Positions 24,336-35,652 of a stretch of DNA of 64,000 nt are shown piece by piece. This DNA comes from Cunninghamia lanceolata (taxonomy: Eukaryota; Streptophyta; Pinopsida; Cupressales; Cupressaceae), in the NCBI GenBank assembly GCA_027924645.1, contig BSBN01000849.1, positions 13,028,859-13,092,858 on the forward strand, written 5' to 3'. Positions within the stretch are counted from its first letter, which is position 1. Each line of letters begins with the position of its first letter. Under the pieces are notes generated by a model that was not told the DNA's origin, searched no databases, and worked only from the letters and a program-made list of their open reading frames with translations. The position numbers and the translations under genes are program-made.

Positions 24336-25024
24336 CTATTCTCCCCTCTACATAAACCATAAACCTAAACCTATAAACCATAAACCCTAAACCCTAAATA
24401 ATGCCCCTAAACCCTAACCCCTGACCCCTAAACCCTAAAATCAAGAAACCCTAAACCCCTAAACCCTAAACTCAAGCAACCCTAAACCCCTAACTTGTAA
24501 ACCCTAAACCCTAACCCTTATCTACCTTAAACCCTAAACTCAAGCATCCCTAAACCCCTAAAGCCTAAATAATTCCCCTAAACCCTTACCCAAAACCCTA
24601 AACCCTATTTAATTGAGTAACCCTAAACTCATGTAAACCTAAAATAGTGAGGGAGGGAGAGATATAAAGGTAGAGTTAGAGAGAGGGGATCAAAAGCGAT
24701 CTAGCAAGATAGAGAGACAAGGAGAGAAAGATAGAGAGAGGTAGGTATAGTTAGAGAGAGGGATAGAGGAGGTAGAGATATCTCTCCCAGGCTCGGTCTC
24801 CTCTATATCTCCCTATTCACCTCTCTACCTAAACCATAAACCTAAACCTCTAAACCTTAACCCCTAACCCCTAAACCATAAACCGTAAACCATAAATAAT
24901 GCCCCTAAACCCTAACCCCTAACCCTTAAACCCTAGAAATGAGCAACGGGCTAAACCCCTAAACCATAAAACCTGGAAGCAACCTTAAACCTCTATCTCC
25001 CTATCTCTCCTAATCTCTATAATG

Positions 25025-25445
25025 TGAAAGTTCATGAAAATATTAAGCTTTCATTCCAACCAAGTTCATTCTTAATCAACCCAAATCATCGCTAATCCAT
25101 TCAATTTCATCTCTAATCATCCCTAAACCACTTCTAATCATCCCTAAACCACTTCACACCATCCCAAATCACATACAAATCAATTTAACTTCATCCCTAA
25201 TCATTTTCAAATCAACCTAGATTTCATCTCAAATACCATCCCTAAACTATTCCTAAATCATTCTAATCATTCCATAATTAGCACTAAACCACTTCAAACC
25301 ATCCCTAAAACCATTCTAATCATTCCCAAATCATTCCTAATCTAGTCCTTTTCACCTCCAATCATCCCTAAACAAATCCATTTCATCCCAACTCCATCCC
25401 AAATCAATCTAATCTCCATCCCAAACAACCCCAAAAATAATCAAA
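25025..25445 (+). repeat. Short tandem repeats around CATCCCTAAACC
   Basis: Irregular units of about 18-22 bp such as AATCATCCCTAAACCACTTC, apparently grown from diverged telomere-type repeats. Confidence 0.65.
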
Positions 25446-25464
25446 ATCAAACAAATACCTCACC

Positions 25465-25695
25465 AGGAGCCATTAGAAGATTATAGTGCCAATATGTTAG
25501 TCATTTGCACCATTTTGTATATCGTATGTGCCAATATGCTCCTTAGTAGAACCTACCTATCAATCACAAACCTCATTATACACCTATCCAGTCATAGGTG
25601 TCATTCTACCCTCTGCCAGCCATAGGAGCCATTAGAACATCATAAGTGCCAATATGTTATTCATTTAAACCATTCTATACAACATATACACCAAC
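25465..25695 (+). repeat. Direct duplication, 156-bp period
   Basis: GAGCCATTAGAA...AGTGCCAATATGTTA begins near 25469 and again near 25625, with about 70 bp of clear similarity in each. Confidence 0.7.
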
Positions 25696-25704
25696 CATAA
25701 ACCC

Positions 25705-26135
25705 TAAACCTGATCAACCCTAAACCCTTATCTCCTTGTCTCTATCATCTCTCTACCTCTCAATCTCTTTGCCTATGTCTTGGCCATGTCCATCACTCTC
25801 TATCTCCCTATCTCTCCCTCTCTAAACTCCTAACCCCTAAACTCTAAAACTGATCAACCCTAAACCCCTATCTCCTTGTCTCTATCATCTCTCTACCTCT
25901 CAATCTCTCTGACTATGTCTCTGGCCATGTCCCTCACCCTCTAACTCCATATCTCTCCCTCTCTAAACTCCTAACTAGGCTAAACCCTAAACCCGATCAA
26001 CTCTAAATCTGATCAATCCTAAATCCTATCTCCTTGTCTCTATCATCCCTCTACCTTTCAATCTCTCTACCTATGTCTCTGGCCATGTTCCTCACCCTCT
26101 ATCTCCCAATGTCTCCTCTCGGTCTCCTCTATATC
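25705..26135 (+). repeat. Satellite-like triplication embedded in telomere-type repeats
   Basis: Three units of about 140-160 bp start near 25711, 25851 and 26010. Each begins GATCAACCCTAAACCC or a close form, then TATCTCCTTGTCTCTATCAT, then a GGCCATGT segment. Each carries its own telomere-type heptamers. Confidence 0.8.
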
Positions 26136-26944
26136 TTCCTATCAGTCCTATCTCTCTAAACCCTAACCTAAACCTCTAAACCTTAACCCCTAACCCCTAA
26201 AACATAAACCTTAAGTTACCCTAAATAATGCCCCTAAACCCTAACCCCTAGACCCTAAAACTGAGTAGTTCCCTAAACCCCAAACCTCTAAACCATAAAC
26301 CTTGGAAGCAACTCTAGACCTCTATCTCCCTATCTCTCCCAATATCTATCCATCCCCTCACTCTCTCTCTCTCTAAACCCTAAACTCGACTAACCTTAAA
26401 TCCCTAACCTCTAAAGCCTAACCCCTAAACCATAAATAATTCCCCTAAACCCTAACCCAAAACCCTAAACTTGAGAAACCCTAAACTCATAAACCATTAA
26501 TAATTCCCCTAAAGGTCTAAGCAACCCTAAGCTCATAAACCCTAAATAATGACCCTAAACCAGAGCAACCATAAACCTCTCTCTATCTATCTCCCAAAAC
26601 CCCTAAACCCTAAATAATGCCCATAAATCCTAATCCTTAAACCATAAACCACAAACCTGAGCAACCCTAAACTCCTAAACCCTAAATAATTCCCCTAAAC
26701 CCTAAACTCATAAACTGGGACCACCCTCTCTCTCTCCAAAACAAGAAAACTAGGACTCTCTATCTCTCTCTCTCTCCATATCACTAGGTATCTCTCCCCT
26801 CCATCTCCATCCCCTCTCCCTTTTCCTCCCTCTCACTCTCCCTTGTCAACAAATAACATGGAAACAAAAAAAATAGGACATGTAAAGATGGATGAGGATA
26901 TAAATTGGGATGATGAAATGGAAACAAGATAATTTATGAAATTT

Positions 26945-27425
26945 CATTGGATGGGAAGAATGAGGAGGAGGGGTAGAGAGGGGAGTGAAGTAGAGAGAGA
27001 GAGAGAGGATAGGAGGTAGAGACAGGAGGGAAGTAGAGAGTGGGATAGGACCGTTGGAGGTAGACAGGGGAAGGAAGAAGAGAGAGAGGGTAGGAGGTAG
27101 ACAAGGGAGGGAAGCAGAGACTGAGAGAGAGGGTAGGAGGTAGACAGGGGAGGGAAGTAGAAAGTGAGAGAGAGGGTAAGAGGTAGAGAGGGAGGGGGAG
27201 AAGAGAGTGAGAGAGAAGGTAGGAGGTAGAGATGCGAGGGAAGCGAAGACTCAGAAAGAGGGTAGGAGGTAGATAGGCGAGGGAAGTAGAGAGTGAGAGA
27301 GAGAGGGTAGAAGGTAGATAGGGGAGGGCAGAAGAGAGTGAGAGAGAATGTGGGAGGCAGAGAGGGGAGGGAAGCAGAGACTTAGAGAAAGGGTAGGACA
27401 TAGACAGGGGAGATAAATAGAGTGA
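26945..27425 (+). repeat. 43-bp GA-rich minisatellite
   Basis: Units built on GGTAGGAGGTAGACAGGGGA followed by AGTGAGAGAG start near 27056, 27093, 27137, 27179, 27222, 27265, 27310 and 27353, a period of about 43 bp. The long minus-strand open frames (Ser/Leu/Pro repeats) come from this composition and are not genes. Confidence 0.88.
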
Positions 27426-27434
27426 GAGATGATA

Positions 27435-27700
27435 GGAAGTGCAGCTACCCTTGTAGACATGTATGTAAAGTGTCGAAGCATAGACAAGGCATGTCAATTG
27501 TATGATGTAACACCTCAAAGAGATGTTCTATAATTGAATGCAATGATTGCAAGATATGTGAAAAATGGATTTGTTGAAAAGGCTTTAGAAACTTTCAAGC
27601 AAATACAATTGGCATGTGTATTTCCAGTTATGCTCATCATAACGCGAGCACATTATTGTCAGCTTTGTTTGACGTGTTTTTATCAGTTCTTAGCAAAATC
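27435..27700 (+). pseudogene. PPR-protein gene fragment
   Basis: The frame from 27435 reads TLVDMYVKCRSIDKA, then QRDVL, a stop, LNAMIARYVKNGFVEKALE and TFKQIQ. This is the classic plant PLS-type pentatricopeptide pattern (VDMYAKCGS, then NAMIAGYAQNG). PPR proteins bind organelle RNA and have many such 31-36-residue units; here only about two remain. One in-frame stop lies near 27531 and the frame is lost after about 27630, where the similarity continues weakly in another frame. The fragment starts about 10 bp after the 43-bp minisatellite. It is a dead fragment; there is no start codon, targeting peptide or C-terminal domain. Confidence 0.85.
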
Positions 27701-27799
27701 TATAGATAATCTAGAGCATGCTCCCCATCAAGATGGCACTTTTTTCAATGAAAACTCAAAAAAATACCACCATAATCTTAAGCTCTCTATTAGCTATCT

Positions 27800-29060
27800 A
27801 ACCATATAATTATTTTCACATTTTGAGTACATTTAGTGTTTCATCTTAAATTTCTTTTGTGTGTCTAGTTTTTGTCAAAAACCAGTGTCTAGTATTTTTG
27901 ACTTTTTTTTAATTGTTCATCAAAAATTGAAATAAGTTATATTTTTAAAAACTAGACTCCATTCTACACAAATTCAAAAAAAATTGATTTTTCGATTAGT
28001 TTTCAAACATTTTAGGGGGGAGCACGCTCAAATTTATGTTTTTTAGGATGTGTCCACTTTAAAAATTACTAAAAAAATCAATTATTCATTAAAATTTTAT
28101 CAAAAACCTCAAGGATAAACTACACAGTGTTACCTAATTTCTCACTGGAGTGATTATTAAAATACTAAAAAAAAGTTAACATTTTAGGGGGAGCACACCA
28201 GATGCTATGTTATGTTTTTTTGAAAAAAACAGGACCAATTTGTGTGCTCCCCCTTTTTGAACCCCTTAATCTCAACCATTTTTAGAAAAAAATTAGTAGT
28301 TTAGAAACTAGATTTGGAGCACTACAACTCTTGTTTTCATTCCATCTTCAAATTTTGAGTGTAGCTATCTTCAATTTCTCATCCAACATCAATGTTTTTG
28401 ATTTCAGAAAAAAAAAAAAAAAAAAAGTGGCAACTTAAGACCCCATTTTGGTCCCTCGTCTTTGTGCACTTACCCGTTTACAAGAAATAAATACAAATGC
28501 AAACTAGGAGATATAATAAACACGTTTAATGAGAACATGTACACAAATTACTAGTTTATTTATAATACATGGATCTATTAGATAATTGACATTGATTTGG
28601 ATCAAGTGATAATTTCATAGGTATCAACAAAATAAATCTCATTATAACTTGAATCAATTGAGATGGGGAAGATATACAAAACATATAAATGCCCAAACTA
28701 AATTGTCTCCAATTAATTATATTTAAATATATATGATGTTGTTCACTCTAGGATAACATAATCAAATCACATATATCATATATCTAGTGAAAATAATAAA
28801 TCAAAACAAATTGAAATATAAATTAGACACACATAGTCACAACATGTATGCATCTAATTTAATACATGTAGTCAAACATCAAATGCCAATATAAAATATT
28901 AAATATTACACATGCATCATCCTTAAAAGTGGACCACATTAAAAATAGGACTTCATGTCTAGGTTTTAAAAAATTTTGAACACTAAATATAAAAGTACTT
29001 CAAGATCTCACTAATTTTATAAATTGTAGTTCTAAAACAATGGAGTTCAAACGAGTTACT
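27800..29060. other. AT-rich spacer with an inverted repeat and a poly(A) run
   Basis: AGGGGGAGCACAC at 28186-28198 pairs perfectly with GTGTGCTCCCCCT at 28242-28254, and a related AGGGGGGGAGCACGC lies near 28014. A run of about 19 A is near 28408-28427. No gene is recognised. Confidence 0.55.
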
Positions 29061-30053
29061 AGATATACGTTCTCATTCAAACATCTAGTTCAGCCCGCTC
29101 TTCAATAACTAATATTTGCTGATGATCATCACTATCTAGTCTCCATTTTTTTTGTCCACGTGCATGTGGAACTAGATGAAGATGTAGGGCAGTAGAAATT
29201 ACTAGGTGACTATATTGATATACCTTGTTCTCAGGTTGATAGTCAATAAAATGAATCCTATGTTGAACAATTTTGACTTGTTTGAGATATGTCCCTTGCA
29301 CTACAACTGAACTTGCTCGATAAACAACATGAACCAACTTGGTAAGAAATGTGCACGTAACATTTTCACTCAACCCAGGTATTATAATATAATGTAAAGT
29401 TTAATATACATGTGTACATGTATATATAAATTTAAATGTGACCCACCCATGGGAAACACCATTTCATCACTTGTTTTAGGTCATGTTAACTTCTTCCTCT
29501 CTTCTGTGCAACTCATTAAATAATAACTAACACCTTCTATGTTTCCAGACTTTGCTATGACTGCAAAAACATTTCCTAGAGTACACACCAAATTTACAAT
29601 GTTCAAAATTTATAAAAAAAATAGAACTGTCTAGACTTTATAATCATTAAATTTGACTCATCAAAGTACTAAACTAAATAAATAATTGTACACATGTTGT
29701 AAATTTACAATAAATTTATCAAACTTTACACATACATACATACCTACCTTTTCTAATCAATACTAAAATATGGTAATAATCAATTGAAATCAAAGCAATG
29801 TCTTCAAATCCCTCATCCTCATCTTTGTCATATGTGTCAGAAATGACTAATGGCACCACATTCCATTCACTAACACATCCAAGTTGCTGGTTGTTGCATG
29901 CCTCAAAGTTTTCCAAAATGTACTCATCACAGAAACAAGAGTAATCCCTCGTGTACAATTTCCATCCAAGGTGATCATCTGTACTCATGACACAATGCAA
30001 AGATCTTGTTTTGTCTACCCTCTTGCATCCATGCTTCAATCTTCTATCCACAC

Positions 30054-30223
30054 CTAGATACATAAAAATTATAAAAAAATTACATATATATAAATTTAAT
30101 AGAAATTCATTTAAAATAATTGAATTTACAAATTTAAAATTTAAACTTAAACACACACACAACACACACACACATAATTTAAAGTTTGAAATTTTCATTT
30201 ATGTAAAATTTATATATAAATAC
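30054..30223 (-). other. Predicted intron in transposase copy 2
   Basis: Starts GTATTTATAT after ATATCAG and ends TGTATCTAG on the minus strand. It contains a (CA/GT)n-like run near 30150-30172, and coding resumes after it. Confidence 0.55.
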
Positions 30224-32252
30224 CTGATATCTCCCAAAACACTCTATGTGGCATGTATCGATTCATTCTTGAAGATGTGTCGACCTCATTTGATGCAAAG
30301 TGTTTCTTACACCATTCAACAACATCATGTGCATTATCCATATGATCTCCCAAATAACTCATTTGATGCTTTCTTAGAGCATGTTTGATGCAAGTTTCTG
30401 CGCCATCATGTTCACCCTTTCCATGCCCACTCTCAAAGAAACTCCAAACATGTATTTTGTAATTTCGATGATATCTACATAGTGCATAAAATGGTCATGA
30501 TGATTTGAATTGTACCGCACATCCATTTGACCATACAAAATGCTTTTCAATTTTTAAACGCCTGCTTGCCAAATTCTAAAAAAAAATTGTAAAGCAATGT
30601 TGTACAAAAAGTGTGTCATGCTCTTTATCATCACTAATATAAAAGTGATATTCTTTCTTAATGACTCGTTCATCATTTGTACTCTCAACACCATTCAAAT
30701 CCAATTGTGCATGTGGATAACACACATGCACCATAATAGTGATCTACTTTGAAAAGTAATAATCTAATTAAATCTCTTTTGATGTACAAAAGAGTAATTT
30801 TATGCAAAGTCGACTACTCATAGAATTGTTCCACCTATGGGAAAGTATCTTACTATTTGAAACTGTTGTGCTTGCCACCTAGTAAAAAAGGCATGTTGTA
30901 TGTATGGTTGTATCAATTTTCAAAAAATTTCCATAAATGTTCCAATAGGTATCTCCTCTTCTACATAGTTTAACCTTGTGGATTCTTTCCCAAAATTTGT
31001 TTGAAACTTTACATACTTGTAACTCTTGCAATTTACTATCTTTTTTGGCTCGGTATCTTAGTTTCTCAAAGGTAATTTAGCCAAATTTCCACATGTTTCA
31101 CAAAGTCCTTTTATGTAGTTTATTTGACCAATTGCATTATCACATAAGATGGATTCTTGAAAGACTTACCCATTTAGGAGGTGCATTTTGAAAACCATCA
31201 CTTTCTTCTCTCATCTTTCAAACCACCTGATAGTAGAGATCAAATTCAATATGATAACAACAACAACAAGTTTCAAAAGCTAGTTTATCTTCACATAATA
31301 TGGATTTAACCTTTCAAACATTATTTGCCCAATCTTTATATTAGGATTCGAATTACAAAATTTCACATACATCTCATGTTATGTTATGTCTAGCCAATGT
31401 TTTTTATGATGTTCATAATCATTGAGCCCAATCCTATGTTGATAACATCCCTATTGTTTGATGATGGATGAGTATTATCTTTCCAAAAATTTGAGACCAA
31501 GTTCCTAACAGCATCTTCAATCCTGACAGAACGGGGTGCTCTACACATAATTGCCCAATTGCCTTCTGAACTATAATCCAAAAGATTTCTCCTTTTCACA
31601 TATTTTATTAGTGTCTTTCTACTAATACCAATTTCAGTCGAAACTGAAAAGTTTTTTCTTTTTCTTGATATTTTTCTATTTAAAATAGTTGTCAACATCA
31701 CTCTTCTTGTAATGGCCTTATCCATTGATTGATATTTTTTCCCAACAGAATCTAAACTTTTTTTTACATTTTAAACAATATCTTTTCCTATGCTGTATGA
31801 AGCTTTCCTCTTATTCAATGTTGAATCTACACCCAACAATTGTAATGGCTCTTTCAACTCATTACGAAGAAGTAAAAGTGATAATAGTTGGGTTTTTTCA
31901 AGTGTACCAAGATGATTGAAATGAGCATTGATTATTTACTTTACAAATTTATTCATTGACCTCTTACTAGTATTTATAGGTTGTTTGGCATAATATTTCA
32001 ATTTCTCCACATCCATTTCAAGTAAATGATCTAAATTAGTGTAACTTGAAATTTTTGTCTTCACCTCTTTAGCTAGATTCATATGCTCATCCATACCAAT
32101 AGAAGGAAGCGATCTTGACCCCTCTCCAACATGTATTGTTTGAACTTGGGCCTCCTCCCTATCTTCAACTATGTGCTCTTTAGCCTCATTTGCCGTAATA
32201 GCTAGATTTGGCATGACTCCTGCTTGAGAACTTTTTCCTTGTTGAGCCCATT

Positions 32253-32521
32253 CTACACACAAAATATTTAAGTCAAGAGATATCTAAAGAAGGAACTTTA
32301 AAAAAACTTAAGTCAAGAGAGAGATAGAAGACCTATCTAGATAAGTCCTATAAAGAGAGAAAGAAGGATCTTTAAAAAGACTTAAGTCGAGAGAGAGAGA
32401 GAGAGCTTTAAAAATCTACTTGTACTTGTCAAGAGAGAGAGAGAGAGGAAGGACCTTAGAGAAAAAGGATAGAGAGAGAGAGAGAAAAAAAAATCTTTAA
32501 AAAGACTTCCTCAAGTCAAGG

Positions 32522-32606
<85 letters not shown>

Positions 32607-32873
32607 GACTTATCTAGATTTAGGGAGATCTCTAGAGAGATACAAAGAAAAAGCTTTAAAAAGATCTACTCAAGAGAGAGAGAGAGAGGAACTTATGATT
32701 AAATTTAATACAAGTATGATTTACTTAATGTACAAACCTATGAAGGACCCTAATACACATTCAATTGAAACAAATATAAATTCACTTAGTATTTATGTTC
32801 AAAACTAGAAATAACATCCTACTACATGATAAAAACTCATAAATTAAATAGGAAAGAAAATATGCACACATAC
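32253..32873 (-). other. Predicted first intron of copy 2, filled with a GA/TC repeat
   Basis: Starts GTATGTGTGC and ends TTTGTGTGTAG on the minus strand. Most of the intron is GA-rich on the plus strand (TC-rich in the sense of the gene), including the long (GA)n run. Confidence 0.5.
32522..32602 (+). repeat. (GA)n microsatellite
   Basis: About 80 bp of nearly pure GA, within a wider GA-rich region from about 32330 to 32690. Confidence 0.95.
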
Positions 32874-33199
32874 CTTGTTTCTTTCTATGGTATCTTGTCA
32901 AATTTATTTGGTGCATCTCTTGTTCCCTTTCTTTTGAATACTTTCTTTGAGTCTTATTTTGTCTTTTTTTTTGTCTCCCATTTTCTTCTTCAAGTTTTCT
33001 TCTCTCAAATCCTCTACCAAAAGTTTTCTTCTCCAAAATCTTGCTTTCTGAATAATGATGTGAATTAATATTGCAATGTTATATGAAAATAAAAAAGAAA
33101 GTTCATATTTATATGCATATAACATTATTAAAACAAATAATAACAATTTGGTCAGCCAAGGGTTCAAACAAACGTTGGCGGTTAAATTTTTTTTTAACT

Positions 33200-33345
33200 G
33201 GCAGGGTTCGATCGAACCCCCCGGATTAATTTTTAAACATTATTTTAATAGGGTTCGAATGAATGGGGGTTTGAACAAACCCCCGTTAATTTGAATGGGT
33301 CATGGGGGGTTCATTCAAACACCCATTCGTTTGAACCCCCTTATT
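33200..33345. repeat. Cluster of GGGTTCGA/GGGTTTGAA palindromes
   Basis: GGGTTCGATCGAACCC at 33204-33219 is a perfect 16-bp palindrome. GGGGGTTTG and CAAACCCCC near 33266-33285 form a second hairpin. GGGGGTTCATTCAAAC and GTTTGAACCCCC near 33305-33343 form a third. They lie about 150 bp upstream of the first recognisable exon of transposase copy 2. Confidence 0.75.
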
Positions 33346-34117
33346 TTCCCCTTGCCCCTCAGTACCTGCAATTCTATGCAGATTTTTGGGTTTTGAAGAT
33401 CAAGTTGAGGATCAAAATGGAACTAATTTGACAAACCCAATTGGAGGATTATAGTCCTTGAAATGAGCTTTCTATCAAGTATAAATTTAATATATTGTGG
33501 TTTTATTATAATTTTTTTAATTTAATTAAACATAGGTTTTTCATCAAAATTCAAGCTCTCTGTTCTGCACATGTGGAAAAATAGTATATTACCAAAAAAA
33601 ATTATGAAAATATCTATCCTCTTAGTATTCATGTCCTTGATCCAACAAAAAAAAATTGAATTCTGATACATACAAAAAAGTTATGCTTTACACAGTACAC
33701 CTATGTCTAAATTGCAATTGGTTTGACTTCAAAAGTTAATTAAAAGAAAAATATTCAATAAAAAATTATGAAACCAAGTGCATCCTCTAGATATTGTAGT
33801 TCAAAAACTAAATTAAAAAAAATAGAATTTTATCCATCATAGAAAAAAAGTTATGTTTTACACAGTACACATCACTCTTTAAAAATGGTGTTTACTATTT
33901 GAAACTAGTTATTGAAGGAGATGGAAAAAGAATTACAATTTGATTCAAAAAAAAAAAAATTAAATATATTTAGAATCTACATACAAAATGTGACAAATCA
34001 TTAGTTTACATCATCTTCAAATTCCTCACGGTTTAGCAACTATAGGTGTCTAAAAGTGAAGATTTTTTTTAAAATGTTCATTTCAATGTTAACTTTGGCC
34101 AAAAAGTGAACCCACTA
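33346..34117. other. AT-rich non-coding spacer
   Basis: No gene seen. The segment AAAAGTTATGCTTTACACAG near 33676 recurs with one change near 33849, which suggests a local duplication of about 170 bp. Confidence 0.5.
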
Positions 34118-35321
34118 TTGTGAAATTTGTGAAATAATGGAATAGGTGTCTAAAAATGATATATGTTGTCTTTTACATAAATTTATCTAAACACGTATGC
34201 TATAAAATAACAAACTTCAATATGATATCAAAGCTATAGAAGCTTCACATCATGAGGCATACATGTATAAAGATCAACAATCTATAGTTTTACATTTTTT
34301 TTTTATGCATATTCAGATCTCTATTGCAATTTTACTTTTTTTTGCAAGTAAGTTTTAAGCCCAAATTTTAGTGGCTTACTACTAATAATCAATTTTATGC
34401 TCTCATCTTTCCCTTCATGGGATCTTGGTTGATCAGAAACTGGTGAACATAGTGGGGTACTAAGGGTTGAAGCTAGTTTTTTTCTAGAATTACCTTAGGT
34501 TAGAACTTTGTGGTTGGTAGTTGTTAAATACAAAGTTTTCCTTCCACGTGCCTCACAGCATATAGGAAGCCTTACATTTTTTTTTTTTTCCAATAGGAAA
34601 TCTTTCGACCATTTTTTTGTGGTGCATTGATAAGCAGTTAGCCTTGAGAAGTTACTCTCAACATAACTTAGGTACAAGATAGTGCAACTACGAGATAGTG
34701 GAATCCTATGTAGTTAGTGCCCTAAAACTTGGGTCATTTTCACTATTTACTACTGGGATAAATATATTAAGGAGTCTACAAATCAAATACACATATACCT
34801 AGTATTTCCCAACACCACTCTAGTTATTCTTAGAATTTCTATGTTCGAGATGAGTTACATGCCTATTTGGGGTTTTCTTTTTGAAAAGTACAGAGAAATT
34901 ATGTCTCAAAAAAGTATAGAGAGATTTAGTTTTAAAAAAGTGTAAAGAATACAAAGGATTATTTTTGGCAAAAAAAGGAAAGTGAATTTATTTGGTCTGT
35001 GCAAAATGTTGCAACCTGTGTCAAAAATTCCCATTGAAACAAAAAATACATTTTTTTGTTTTGCTTCCTGGGAAATAGTACCATTATGATTTTGTCATCA
35101 TAGTGATCATTTTTTCATGTATTTCTATTTTTCAAAAAAAAATTCCATACAAAAAAATTGGGATTAAGCACAAGTTAGGTGGTAACACCTTAATTTCAAG
35201 TTACACCTTTGGGAAGAAAATAGCAAAAAATCTTGCTCCTAGTAATAACACCTCTGTTGAAGGCTATATTAATAGCAATTGGGCATGAGATCTAAATAAT
35301 TAGAAATCAATTAGAGGTTAT

Positions 35322-35652
35322 TGTTGACAAATGGTCAGTGTTCCCTATGGGATTTGTGACATGGACTAACCGTCTCCCATGGATTCACTAACTCTAGTGC
35401 TTGTATCAGAAATTGATAGGTAGACCATTTGATTTAACAACAATCGTGGGCCAACAATTAGTATCAGAGCGAAAGGTGATGGGTTTGAATCCCCCTGAGT
35501 AATCCTGGAAGGAAGTTTGTTGACAAATGGTCAGTGTTCCCCATGGGATTCGTGACATGGACTAACCACCTCCCATGGATTCACTAACTCTGGCGCTTGT
35601 ATTAGAAATTGATAGGTCAACCTTTTGGTTTAACAACAATTGTGGGCCAACA
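35322..35652 (+). mobile_element. TRIM (miniature LTR retrotransposon)
   Basis: Two 135-bp direct repeats (35322-35456 and 35518-35652), each starting TGTTGACAAATGG and ending GGGCCAACA, enclose only 61 bp. That middle has ATTAGTATCAGAGC, a match to the initiator-tRNA-Met primer site, right after the first LTR, and GGAAGGAAGTT, a polypurine-like tract, right before the second. Flanks GTTAT (35317-35321) and GTTAC (35653-35657) form a target duplication with one transition. Copies 2 and 3 of R show the empty site. The LTRs differ at about 12 sites (9%). It has no coding sequence and would need enzymes from other elements. Confidence 0.92.

Larger units (their letters stand above)
24346..26740. 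repeat. Interstitial telomere-type (CCCTAAA)n region
   Basis: Blocks of CCCTAAA, the plant telomere heptamer in C-rich orientation on the plus strand, are spread over about 2.4 kb. Many are degenerate (CCCTAAC, CCATAAA) and alternate with CTCTAT-rich DNA. A longer unit AATAATGCCCCTAAACCCTA recurs (near 24395, 24895, 26223; a T variant near 24570 and 26433). Unrelated DNA lies on both sides, so this is not a chromosome end in this assembly. Confidence 0.9.
29077..33049 (-). pseudogene. DDE-like transposase relic, copy 2 (multi-exon)
   Basis: Minus-strand gene-like region homologous to copy 1. In order: basic exon (RQKKRQNKTQRKYSKERE, ends 32874), intron 32253-32873, ITRRVMLTTIL and ISRKTLIKYVKRR (helix-turn-helix-like, 31390-31725), NPNIKIGQIMFERLNPYYVKIN, TCCCCYHIEF near 31270-31243 in a shifted frame, CETCG, a first acidic motif VVDFA.NYS near 30812, EYHFYISDD (30652-30626), WSNGCAVQFKSS (30535-30500) and ESGHGKGEHDGA (30431-30398). 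Introns 30054-30223 and 29747 downward have GT starts; the first ends in CTAG. The exon 29748-30053 encodes GVDRRLKHGCKR and an acidic stretch. Stops and frameshifts show it is dead. DDE transposase is inferred from the motif layout; the start and the element ends are not known. Confidence 0.65.

Noticed and set aside
24346..26740. A true chromosome end
   Set aside because: The telomere-type repeats are degenerate and flanked on both sides by other DNA, including transposons and a gene fragment.
26945..27425. CRISPR array
   Set aside because: The 43-bp periodicity has no alternation of constant repeats and unique spacers, and the DNA is nuclear plant DNA.
26934..27518. Long minus-strand open frames rich in Ser, Leu and Pro
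   Set aside because: They follow exactly from the 43-bp GA-rich minisatellite read on the other strand; no domain, and alternative frames give similar runs.
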